Shown here: positions 33,883 to 43,200 of the stretch, in pieces
Numbering within the stretch: the first letter of the stretch is position 1
How the letters are laid out: each line of letters begins with the position of its first letter
Assembly (NCBI GenBank): GCA_017399405.1
Contig: JAFQCT010000017.1
Location: forward strand, 119,730-183,729
Direction: 5' to 3'
Source of the DNA: Clostridia bacterium
GTDB taxonomy: Bacteria > Bacillota > Clostridia > Oscillospirales > Acutalibacteraceae
DNA length: 64,000 nucleotides
Program-made: the position numbers and the translations under genes
The notes under the pieces: model-generated
Seen by the model: only the letters and a program-made list of their open reading frames with translations
Database searches by the model: none
Told to the model about the DNA's origin: nothing

Positions 33883-35199
33883 ATGAAAAATTATAGAAAT
33901 TTAGTTCCAGTTGCTTTAATACTTTTGATGGTAGTTTCAATATATACGATTATATCTGACGCTGCAACCAAGAAGAAAGAAGTAGATGAAAAAATTACTC
34001 AAGCAGAAAATTGTATCTCTCAGGAGTTATATGATAAAGCTGCAAGCATATATGATGAAGTGATTTCAATTGACAATCAATTGTCATATTATTTAAAAGT
34101 TATTGATATGTATTTTTCTGCGGGTGACTTGTATTCCAGTGAAGATTGGTGTGAAAATGCTTTAGATGCATATCCAAAAAGTGCTGAAATTTATGAGCGT
34201 TTAATTAACATTTATATTACTGATGAAGAGTATGAGGATGCATTTATAACACTTGATGAGTGCAGTGGTAAAAAAGTAAATTCTGAAACAATAGAAAAAT
34301 ATAGAAAAAAAATAGAGTTTACACATTTTTATAAAAACAAGACATTTGATTATGTGGCTCAATCGAGTTCGGGATATGTAGCAGTAAAGAAAAAAGAAAA
34401 GTGGGGACTTGCAAATACATCAGGTTCTTTAGTGGTGAGTCCTAGGTTTGATGATATTGGATATTTCGCAAATGGAATGGTACCAGTCTTAATTAATGGA
34501 GTATGGTACATGATGAATGAGTCGGGCGAGTATGTATATAATCTTACTAAGTCAATTGATGGAAAAATTACGGATATTGGACTTTATAATAATGATGTTA
34601 TTCCAATATGTGTAAACGGCGTGTATAGTTACTATGATTTGAATTTTAAAAAGAAATTTGGTGAGTATGATTTTGCTGGTTCTTTTAGTTCAGGTGTTGC
34701 AGCTGTAAAAGATGGTGAATCATGGTTCTTGATTGATACGTCAGGTAAACTTATCACTGAAGTTGCATATGAAAATGTTATTTTAGATGACAGAGGTATT
34801 TGCTGTCAAAAAGAAAGAATATTTGCTAAAGTTAACAATCAATATATTCTTTTAGATGCTAAAGGAAATAAAGTCAATAATAACAATTTTGATGATGCTA
34901 AACTTTTTACTAATGGAGATTATGCTGCAGTTGAAATCGATGGGTTATGGGGATTCGTTGATACAAATGGTGAAGTAGTAATTTCTCCAATATATTTTGA
35001 TGCAAAGTCGTTTTCGCTTGGGCTAGCATCTGTAACAACTGATGGTGAGTTGTGGGGATATATTGACGCATCAGGGAATGAAATAATTGAAGATGAATAT
35101 ATCTTTTGCTATACCTTTACAAATGAAGGTTCGGCTTTTGTGCAAGAAGATGAAAACGATTGGAAAATATTGAAGTTATATAAATATAATTATAATTGA
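33883..35199 (+). CDS. membrane-anchored WG-repeat protein with TPR-like region
   Basis: A 438-residue protein with an N-terminal membrane anchor (about 6-24), a TPR-like helical region (about 35-140) and several WG beta-repeats (KWGLANTSGSLVVSPRF, LWGFVDTNGEVVISPIYF, LWGYIDASGNEIIEDEY and weaker ones) up to the end. WG repeats form beta-propeller-like binding surfaces; here probably outside the membrane. It starts 1 base after the tadV stop. Function unknown; it may sense or bind surface components for the signalling genes downstream. Confidence 0.75.
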   Translation: MKNYRNLVPVALILLMVVSIYTIISDAATKKKEVDEKITQAENCISQELYDKAASIYDEVISIDNQLSYYLKVIDMYFSAGDLYSSEDWCENALDAYPKSAEIYERLINIYITDEEYEDAFITLDECSGKKVNSETIEKYRKKIEFTHFYKNKTFDYVAQSSSGYVAVKKKEKWGLANTSGSLVVSPRFDDIGYFANGMVPVLINGVWYMMNESGEYVYNLTKSIDGKITDIGLYNNDVIPICVNGVYSYYDLNFKKKFGEYDFAGSFSSGVAAVKDGESWFLIDTSGKLITEVAYENVILDDRGICCQKERIFAKVNNQYILLDAKGNKVNNNNFDDAKLFTNGDYAAVEIDGLWGFVDTNGEVVISPIYFDAKSFSLGLASVTTDGELWGYIDASGNEIIEDEYIFCYTFTNEGSAFVQEDENDWKILKLYKYNYN

Positions 35200-35209
35200 G
35201 GTAAGAAAA

Positions 35210-36688
35210 ATGGACTTTACATATGAAAACCAAGGTACAAACACATATTTAGTATATGAGGCTAAGGATAATATAGATTCCATGAGTCTTGGCATGTTGA
35301 CAAATAACAAAATTCCGGGATTGGCCCCAGTGCTCTTTACTCAGATGGATACAACTAGATATATAAAATATAATGTTTCCGCACATGTTTCTGTAAAACA
35401 ATTTTTTTCAGGACCAGTAAATAAAAAAAGATTAATAGGTGTATTTAACGGTATTGTTGACGCGATGCTATCTGCAGAAGATTATATGATTGATATAAAC
35501 ACAATTCTTTTGGATTTGGATTATATTTTTGCGGATGTTTCAACTTGTGAAACAGTATTAATTTGTATGCCTGTAATTTGTGAAGATAGTCAGACAACGG
35601 ATTTAGGTGCATTTTTCAAGAATATTATGTTTAGTACTCAGTTTGACCAAACAGAAAATTGTGACCATGTTGCAAAAATCATGAATTATCTTAATAGCAC
35701 ACCAGTATTTTCACTTGTTGATTTTAAGGAATTGTTGAATGATATTGATGCTCAAAAAGATAGTCAAACAGCAATGCCTAAGCAACAACCGGTTGTAACA
35801 CAGTCAGTTCAAAAACAATCTGTGCTTAGACAACCTATTCAGTCACAACCTGTTGTTCAAGCACCTAAAGTAGAACAACCAAAAGCTGTTCCTGTGCAAT
35901 CAACTATTGTAAAACCTATACCAGCCGCTTCAACATCACCAGTACAAGTGCCTGCTGCACAACCAAATATAGAAAATCCTAATACTCCAGAAAAGAAAAT
36001 GACTGTCTTGAATTTGCTTATGCATTATAGCAAAGAGAATGTTGCTATATATAAAGCGCAAAAAGAGGCTACAAAAGGTTCAACAACTACAACTGATACA
36101 AAAAACAAGAAACAAAAAAAAGCAAAGGTCAGTACACCTGTTACTAATACTGGTTTTGCAATTCCAGGGCAAACAGTTATGCCTGTTGCACCAACTATTT
36201 CAGTTAATCAGTCTCAAAATGTTCCAGTTCAAAACGGTGCACCAGTTGCGTCTGTGTCAAAAAATGTCGTTGTGAATACACCACCAACTGTTCCACAAGG
36301 GAAAGCTATGAACTTCGGTGAAACAACTGTTTTGGGTGGAGAAAATATTGGAGAAACAACAGTATTGAGTGTAGCACCCACGGTAGCTCAACCTAATCCA
36401 CACCTTATTCGTTGTAAAAACAATGACAAGATAAATTTGGATAAACCAGTATTTAGAATTGGTAAAGAAAAGAGTTATGTTGATTATTTCATAAATGATA
36501 ATACTGCAGTTAGTCGCAGCCACGCAAATATTATTTGTCGTGATAGTCAGTATTTTGTTATGGACACTAATTCGAAAAACCACACATATGTTAATGGAAC
36601 TATGATTCAAAGTAATGCGGAAACAAAGCTAGAGCATAATGACAAAATAAGATTTGCTAACGAAGATTTTGAATTTAAACTTTATTGA
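35210..36688 (+). CDS. FHA-domain protein with DUF6382-like N-terminus and ETTVL motifs
   Basis: A 492-residue cytoplasmic protein. The N-terminal 180 residues resemble DUF6382, usually found with FHA domains in Firmicutes. A long Pro/Gln/Val-rich linker (about 185-365) follows, then two ETTVL motifs at residues 371-375 and 382-386, and a C-terminal FHA domain (about 405-492) with the phosphothreonine-binding signature AVSRSHANI and NHTYVNG. FHA domains bind phosphothreonine. With a PP2C phosphatase and kinase encoded next, it is probably their target or scaffold, coupling phosphorylation to Tad function (inference). Confidence 0.82.
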   Translation: MDFTYENQGTNTYLVYEAKDNIDSMSLGMLTNNKIPGLAPVLFTQMDTTRYIKYNVSAHVSVKQFFSGPVNKKRLIGVFNGIVDAMLSAEDYMIDINTILLDLDYIFADVSTCETVLICMPVICEDSQTTDLGAFFKNIMFSTQFDQTENCDHVAKIMNYLNSTPVFSLVDFKELLNDIDAQKDSQTAMPKQQPVVTQSVQKQSVLRQPIQSQPVVQAPKVEQPKAVPVQSTIVKPIPAASTSPVQVPAAQPNIENPNTPEKKMTVLNLLMHYSKENVAIYKAQKEATKGSTTTTDTKNKKQKKAKVSTPVTNTGFAIPGQTVMPVAPTISVNQSQNVPVQNGAPVASVSKNVVVNTPPTVPQGKAMNFGETTVLGGENIGETTVLSVAPTVAQPNPHLIRCKNNDKINLDKPVFRIGKEKSYVDYFINDNTAVSRSHANIICRDSQYFVMDTNSKNHTYVNGTMIQSNAETKLEHNDKIRFANEDFEFKLY

Positions 36689-36727
36689 TTAGAATAGTTC
36701 ATTTGTAAAAAAGGATGGTACAAGATA

Positions 36728-37495
36728 GTGAATTTTATAGTTTCGGCTAACACCGATATAGGTACAACAAAATCTACTAATCAAGATAGTCTGTCTGTAA
36801 AAGTAATAAATACCCCTCAAGGCCGTATGACGTTTGCGATTCTTTGTGACGGTATGGGAGGTCTTGAAAAAGGTGAAGTGGCCAGTGCATCAGTTGTGAA
36901 AGCTTTTGATAATTGGATTCATAATGATTTGCCAACACTGTGTGAAACACCTATTGAAGATTATATGCTGAAAAATCAGTGGGAGAAAATAACTACTGAA
37001 CAAAATCGATTAATTAGTGTGTATGGAGCATCTCAAGGCACAAGAATGGGTACAACAGCCGTTGTTATGTTGCTTACTCAAACTCGGTATTACATTATGA
37101 ATATAGGCGATTCTCGTGCTTATGAGATTACAGATTGCCTAAAACAAATTACCGAAGACCAGACTTTTGTTGCTCGTGAAGTTGCATTAGGGAATATGAC
37201 GCAAGAACAGGCAGAATGTGATGAACGAAGAAGTGTTTTGCTACAGTGTATTGGGGCTTCAGACGAAGTGTATCCAGATATGTTTTTTGGTGATATTAAA
37301 GAAAATGCAATATATATGTTGTGTTCTGATGGTTTTAGACATGAAATAACTCCTGATGAAATCTATGAAAAACTTCAGCCAAATGTTTTGTTTGACGATA
37401 ATACCATGAACAGACATGCAACAGAATTAATAGAGTTAAATAAACAACGTTATGAACGAGATAATATATCAGTTCTTATGGTAAGAACTTTTTAA
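36728..37495 (+). CDS. PP2C-type Ser/Thr protein phosphatase
   Basis: A 255-residue PPM phosphatase with the metal-binding motifs CDGMGGLEKGE (about 39-49), GTTAVVML, NIGDSRAY and CSDGFRHEI, plus a C-terminal DNISVLMV. It should remove phosphate from Ser/Thr targets of the adjacent kinase. GTG start. It is followed after 12 bases by the kinase gene, a standard phosphatase-kinase pair. Confidence 0.92.
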   Translation: MNFIVSANTDIGTTKSTNQDSLSVKVINTPQGRMTFAILCDGMGGLEKGEVASASVVKAFDNWIHNDLPTLCETPIEDYMLKNQWEKITTEQNRLISVYGASQGTRMGTTAVVMLLTQTRYYIMNIGDSRAYEITDCLKQITEDQTFVAREVALGNMTQEQAECDERRSVLLQCIGASDEVYPDMFFGDIKENAIYMLCSDGFRHEITPDEIYEKLQPNVLFDDNTMNRHATELIELNKQRYERDNISVLMVRTF

Positions 37496-37507
37496 GGGGG
37501 GATAAAT

Positions 37508-39208
37508 GTGCTCGAAATAGGCTCACTTGTTGATGGTAAGTATAAAATACTGAATAAGGTAGGACAAGGTGGCATGAGTGCTGTTTATCTTGCCATGAAT
37601 GAGAAGGCAAATAAACAATGGGCTGTTAAAGAGGTGCGTAAAGATGGCGTAAAGGATTTTGAGATTGTCAAACAAGGCCTGGTGGCAGAAATCGAAATTT
37701 TGAAAAAATTAAGCCATCCTTATCTTCCTAGTATTGTTGATGTTATTGATACTGATGACTCATTCATTATTATTATGGATTACATTCAGGGTAATTCTTT
37801 GAATATTGCTCTTGAAGAATATGGAGCACAGCCACAAGAGTATGTTATTAACTGGGCCAAACAACTTTGTGATGTATTAGGTTATTTACATACAAGAACA
37901 CCGGCTATCATTTACAGAGATATGAAACCGGCGAATATTATGCTTAAACCAGATGGCAATATAACTTTAATAGACTTTGGTACTGCACGTGAGTTCAAAG
38001 AAAAGAACTTAGCAGATACTACCTGTTTGGGAACAGTTGGATATGCAGCACCCGAACAGTTTGGTGGAATGGGACAAACCGATGCTAGAACAGATATTTA
38101 TTGTTTAGGTGCAACTCTTTATCATTTGGTGACGGGGAAGAATCCTTGTGAACCACCCTATGAAATCAAGCCTATCAGAGAAATTAATCCGTCTCTTTCC
38201 AGTGGGTTGGAAAGAATTATATTAAAGTGTACTCAACGAGACCCTAATGACCGCTATCAATCTGCGGCAGAACTCATGTATGCTTTGGAGCATTACGAGG
38301 AAATTGACGATAAATATAGAAAAAAGCAGAAGCAAAAATTAAGTATTTTTATAACAAGTTGTGTGCTTACGGTCGCATGTGTAATTATATCGCTTTGGGG
38401 ATTCCTATCTGCTGAGAAAAAGAAAAGCGAGAATTATGATGTCATTTTAGGTAATGTTGAAGTCGCTTCTGATTATTATGAGGCAATTACAACAGACCCA
38501 ACTCGTGTTGAAGCTTATCTTGGTTCAGAAGATTTTGATGGAGTGATAGAGTTTCTTATTAAAGATGGTGAATTAAATTCTGAAGATAACTCTATTTTAG
38601 TTAAGTTAAAGGGCGGGTTAGATAAAACTGATAATCGCGGTTATTCGACAACAATCAATGTTCTGGAAGAACTAAAAAGTGCAAACTTAGAAAACTATCA
38701 ACGAGTTTGTTATGAAATTGGTGAGGCGTATTTGTTCTATTATAATATAGGCGTTGAAAAGGATAAGTATGCAACAGCAGCTTCTTGGTTTCAATATGCT
38801 AGAGATAAATATCCAGTAGCAAGCATGTATTGTGATATTTCGGATTGTCTTACCAATATATCGAAGTTTTCAAAAGCAGAACAATACGCAAATCTTTACC
38901 AAGAATATCAGAATTTGTGGGAAAAAGTAAAAAAATTACAAACAAATTCAGATTTATATGATGATGATTTAAAACTTCGTATTTGGAATGAAATAGTTAA
39001 CATGATTCGCAATAATGCAACTGAATTTTGTGAAGTATCTTCTCAGACGGATATATTAAATGTTTTAGCTACTGTTAGTACAAATGCTAACCAAATAACA
39101 AATACCTTTTTACAGGAAAACATCACAAAACTTCAAAATAATATTGATGTTACAACGACCAAAGTACAGTCAGTAACTAAAGATAAAATCAATCAAGGAG
39201 GCGTGTGA
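37508..39208 (+). CDS. transmembrane Ser/Thr protein kinase
   Basis: A 566-residue PknB-type kinase. The glycine loop GQGGMS is at 19-24, Lys41 is in WAVKEV, the catalytic loop YRDMKPAN is near 136-143, DFG at 156-158 and an activation segment has Thr171-Thr172 in DTTCLGTVGY. A single transmembrane helix spans about 279-301. The C-terminal extracytoplasmic region (about 305-566) is helical with TPR-like stretches and lacks PASTA repeats, so it probably senses something other than peptidoglycan. Starts at GTG after GGGGGG. It is likely the writer of a phospho-signalling module regulating the Tad apparatus (inference). Confidence 0.9.
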   Translation: MLEIGSLVDGKYKILNKVGQGGMSAVYLAMNEKANKQWAVKEVRKDGVKDFEIVKQGLVAEIEILKKLSHPYLPSIVDVIDTDDSFIIIMDYIQGNSLNIALEEYGAQPQEYVINWAKQLCDVLGYLHTRTPAIIYRDMKPANIMLKPDGNITLIDFGTAREFKEKNLADTTCLGTVGYAAPEQFGGMGQTDARTDIYCLGATLYHLVTGKNPCEPPYEIKPIREINPSLSSGLERIILKCTQRDPNDRYQSAAELMYALEHYEEIDDKYRKKQKQKLSIFITSCVLTVACVIISLWGFLSAEKKKSENYDVILGNVEVASDYYEAITTDPTRVEAYLGSEDFDGVIEFLIKDGELNSEDNSILVKLKGGLDKTDNRGYSTTINVLEELKSANLENYQRVCYEIGEAYLFYYNIGVEKDKYATAASWFQYARDKYPVASMYCDISDCLTNISKFSKAEQYANLYQEYQNLWEKVKKLQTNSDLYDDDLKLRIWNEIVNMIRNNATEFCEVSSQTDILNVLATVSTNANQITNTFLQENITKLQNNIDVTTTKVQSVTKDKINQGGV

Positions 39209-39209
39209 A

Positions 39210-39719
39210 ATGACATATGAAGCTTTTCGTTATGTTTTTTTTGGCGGTGCACTCCTTGGTGCAATAATGCTGATAGTTTCAATTGCTTTGTTTTTCTTAT
39301 ATAAAATTCCCAATGTTATTGGTGACTTAACAGGAAAAAATGCTAAAAAAGCAATTGATGCAATTCGCAGTCAAAACGAATCATCTGGAAATAAGTTGTA
39401 TAAGTCGAGTAAAGTTAACGCGGAACGTGGGAAACTTACCGATAAAATCTCACCTTCAGGTAACTTAATACAGCGAGACAATAGTGTTATTAACGGCGGT
39501 GCAATGAATACAGAAAAGATTAGTACTCAGGAGTTGCCATATGAAATGACAGATGAAACTACTGTACTAAGTTATGAAAACGAAACAACAGTTCTTGATA
39601 ATACTGCCGATGAAACAACAGTTTTAGACCAAGCAATAAACATGCAACCATTTGTTATAGAATATGAAATTACCCTTATTCATACAAATGAGATTATTCA
39701 AATGGGGGCTATAGGGTGA
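39210..39719 (+). CDS. small membrane protein with three ETTVL motifs
   Basis: A 169-residue protein with one N-terminal membrane helix (about 9-31) and a cytoplasmic or exported tail. The tail has three copies of the same five-residue motif ETTVL at 116-120, 125-129 and 135-139. Two more copies occur in the FHA protein of the same operon. The motif resembles the ETT-type phospho-acceptor sites of GarA/OdhI-like FHA proteins. It starts 1 base after the kinase stop. Proposed: substrate or docking tail for the kinase/FHA pair. No family recognised. Confidence 0.7.
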   Translation: MTYEAFRYVFFGGALLGAIMLIVSIALFFLYKIPNVIGDLTGKNAKKAIDAIRSQNESSGNKLYKSSKVNAERGKLTDKISPSGNLIQRDNSVINGGAMNTEKISTQELPYEMTDETTVLSYENETTVLDNTADETTVLDQAINMQPFVIEYEITLIHTNEIIQMGAIG

Positions 39720-40252
39720 AAAAAGAACGAACAGATTCAATTCTAATTCTTGTTTCGGTTTTGAGTTTGTGTTTTTTTTCATTTAGTTTCTTACTTATGT
39801 CAATTGAAAATGAGAACACATCTGAGAAACTTTCGATTTGTTCATTAATAGCTGGAATAATATTTTGGATATCTATGCTAATACTTATAGTTGTTCAGAT
39901 TGTTTTGAGTTTACGCATGAAGAAATGGATGAAAAAACACAAAATCAAACAGTTTAGAGATGCATCCAAAATTGGTATTATATCGTTTTTTAAAAACGCT
40001 TATGCGATTGTAGCTGATGTGCTTATGGTAATTAGTTTAACTGTTTTAGTTGTTTTGTTAGTAGTTACACAAGGGACAGGATACATTTGCTTTATAGCCA
40101 TCGCAATATTTGTATTTTCATTTAGTATGCATTGTGTATTAAATGGTAAAGTGTTTTATTATGTTATAAACAAAGATGAGTTGCTACAAATTGTAGAAGA
40201 AAGAGCAAACTCATCACTTTTAGAAAGGGCGGATAAAAATGGTAAAAGTTAA
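39716..40252 (+). CDS. hypothetical four-helix membrane protein
   Basis: A 178-residue protein with about four hydrophobic segments (near 7-28, 37-65, 95-119 and 123-143) and short polar ends. Family not recognised. GTG start overlapping the previous stop (GTGA) and ending 14 bases inside the next gene, so it is translationally coupled in the Tad/signalling operon. Confidence 0.65.
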   Translation: MKKERTDSILILVSVLSLCFFSFSFLLMSIENENTSEKLSICSLIAGIIFWISMLILIVVQIVLSLRMKKWMKKHKIKQFRDASKIGIISFFKNAYAIVADVLMVISLTVLVVLLVVTQGTGYICFIAIAIFVFSFSMHCVLNGKVFYYVINKDELLQIVEERANSSLLERADKNGKS

Positions 40253-43200
40253 AGATTCATTACCATCAAAGTTATGGACACTATTTTTAGTCGTTTCAAT
40301 TTTGATTGGTATGATTCCTACTGGAGTTATTGGTGCTTTGGCGGCGCAAGATGTTTTGGGAACAATTGAAACACTTGTTTCAGGCGGCACAATTGACCAA
40401 AACACAGTTACTTTTAGTGGAACAGAGCTTGCTTGGTCACCTAAAGACGATTCAATCGGCAGAAATGTTGATGGTTGGTGGATAGGTATTAAGGTTACTG
40501 CTCCTGAAGGGATGACTGAGGAAGAATTGAAGTTGTCAAAATACATTTCAAATTCTGAAAAGTTATTCTGGGATGTCAAGGATTCGGTTGAAGGTGCAGA
40601 AGCACATTATATCGAACTTTGGGATGTTGTTAACGAAGCTTATTTAAATGATGCAATCGTCAATAACAAAATGCTTGAATACAAATATCAGTTTGACTGG
40701 GATGCAGATGGCGTTTATGAGCAGCCAATTACAATGAAGGTTGACCCTAAAACCGTAGTTCTCAAAAAGGATAATGCTATAGTGTATCCTTCAACTAACG
40801 ATGCAAAAGCATCTGTTGAACTGATTACTGGTGGTGTTACAATTAATGGTAATCAGAGTAATGTTGTTGTGGCAGAGCATACTTCAACAACAGAACTTGT
40901 TTGGATTGAAGCTGACACATCAGCAGGCAGAAATTCTGATGGATGGTGGGTTGGCGTAAATGTTATTGCTCCTTTCGGTGCTGATTTAACAAAGGTCAAT
41001 TATCAGAACAAGACTTCTGATGGTTGGGGTGCTGCAAAGGCATTTAATACATATAAAGATACAGAAAACAGTATCCAACTCTGGGGATTGGTAAACGAAA
41101 CGTATCTTAATAGCGCTGTAGAGAACAATAAGAATGTAAATTACCAGTGGAGATTTGACTGGGATGGCGACGGAGTTTATGAGCAGCTTGTTCATATTAA
41201 AGTTGACCCTTCAAAGGTTGTTCTCAAAGCTAAAAATGGTGAGCAGGTATATCCATATCTTGCTACTGTAAGCGGATTAACAGGTGGTACTGTTTCAGGT
41301 AATACTTCAAATCTTGAACTTAAGATTGAAGAAACTTCTCTTGACTGGTCTCCCGCAGATACCTCAATCGGCAGAAATTATGACGGTTGGTGGGTTGGCA
41401 TGAAGGTTACTGCTCCTGATGGTTATACAGCATCACAACTTGAAAATGCTACATATAAGAGAAGAGTTACAAGTGCTGGGGGATCAGCATGGTCTGAATA
41501 TTCAACTGTTGATTTCTGGACTGTTAAGGATTCAGTAGACGATGCTTCTGCACATTATGTTGAGATTTGGATGGTAATTAACCCTTCTTTGATTTCTACA
41601 TACAAGACAAATGGTAACAATATCAAAACAGAGTGCGTATTTGACTGGGATAACGATGGAGTTTACGAACAGACAATCACAATGAGCGTTGTTCCAAGTG
41701 AAAAAATCGTACTTAATAAGGTTGAACAAACTGGTTTTGAGTTCAGTGACAAGAATCCTGCTGATAAGTGGGTTGGTGAGTCTTACACAAATACAGCCAA
41801 TGGCGGACAGGGTATAGGTGAGATTACTTATTCAATTGTATCTGGTACAGATGTGGCAGATATTGACACTGCAACAGGTAAGCTTACCTTCAAGCAACCT
41901 GGTACAGTAACAGTTAAGGCAACGAAGGCGGCCGATGATATTTATTCAGAGGTAAGTGCTGAATATACAGTAAAGGCAATTAAGTATCCTCAGGTTAACT
42001 TTAAATTTGAAAATTCAAACTCAAATATTACAGTTGAATTTAAAGATGGTACATACACTAACGGCGCTATTGGCGGAAACGGAAATGGAGCGGTTGTATA
42101 TGAGTTAACATCAGGTGATGGAACTGTTGCTACAATTGATGCTACAACAGGTGATATTACTTTCATCAAGGCTGGTGAGGTAACAGTTAAGGCAACAAAG
42201 GCGGCAGATGCAAATTATAATGAAGCAACTGTAACTTATACTCTCACAATTGAAAAATCACAGCAAGAGCCATTAACTATTGTTGATGCCCCTGCAAATA
42301 TTACATATAGCCCAAGTGTACAGAATGTATTTTCTGTAAGTGGTGGAAGCGGCAATGGTGTGATTACATATTCTATCGTTAGCGGTCAGGAATATGCTTC
42401 AATTGATAGTGAAACAGGTGCTATCACAACTATCAAAGCAGGTGGTTCATTTACCGTTCAGGTGGATAAAACTGGTGACGATGGTTATGAAGCTGCAACT
42501 CCGATAACAACTACAATTTATGTTGATTATGCTAATCAGACCGGTTTCGGCTTTGATGTGTCGAGTCCTGATAATATTACATTTGATGTTGCTAATAACA
42601 CATTTGTAAATAAGGCAACTGGTGGTGAAAGCACAGGCGAAATTACTTATGCCTTTGTAGCGCCAACAACTGTAGCGGAAATTACAGATGCTAAATCAGA
42701 AGTAATCACAATTCTCACAGCAGGTACATTTACTGTGATTGCAACAAAAGCTGGTGACGACTGCTATAATGCGGTAACAGCTGAATACACCTTGACAGTT
42801 GACCCTGCTACACCAGTATTTAATGTAAGCAATGCGGAACTGGTTTATGGTACTAAAGAATATACAATTAGTCCTGACACAATTCTTGGTGGTTCAGGTA
42901 AATATGTTTATTCAATTGTAGGCACTAATAAAATTGGTGCAACTGTCGATGAAAATGGCAAAGTAATCTTTAGCGATTCGGATGCTAAGGTTGGTACAAT
43001 TACGGTTAATGTTAAGAAGGAAGCTGACGCTCAATATGTTGAGTTAGAAAAAGAAATAACAATTTCTGTTGCTTATCTTACAACAACAGAAAAACCAACA
43101 ATTTCAGGCGAACAGAAAGATGCAACATATGGCTGGTATTCAGACGATATCATAATTACTGCTCCTTCTGGTTATATGATTAGCTATGATAATGAACTTT

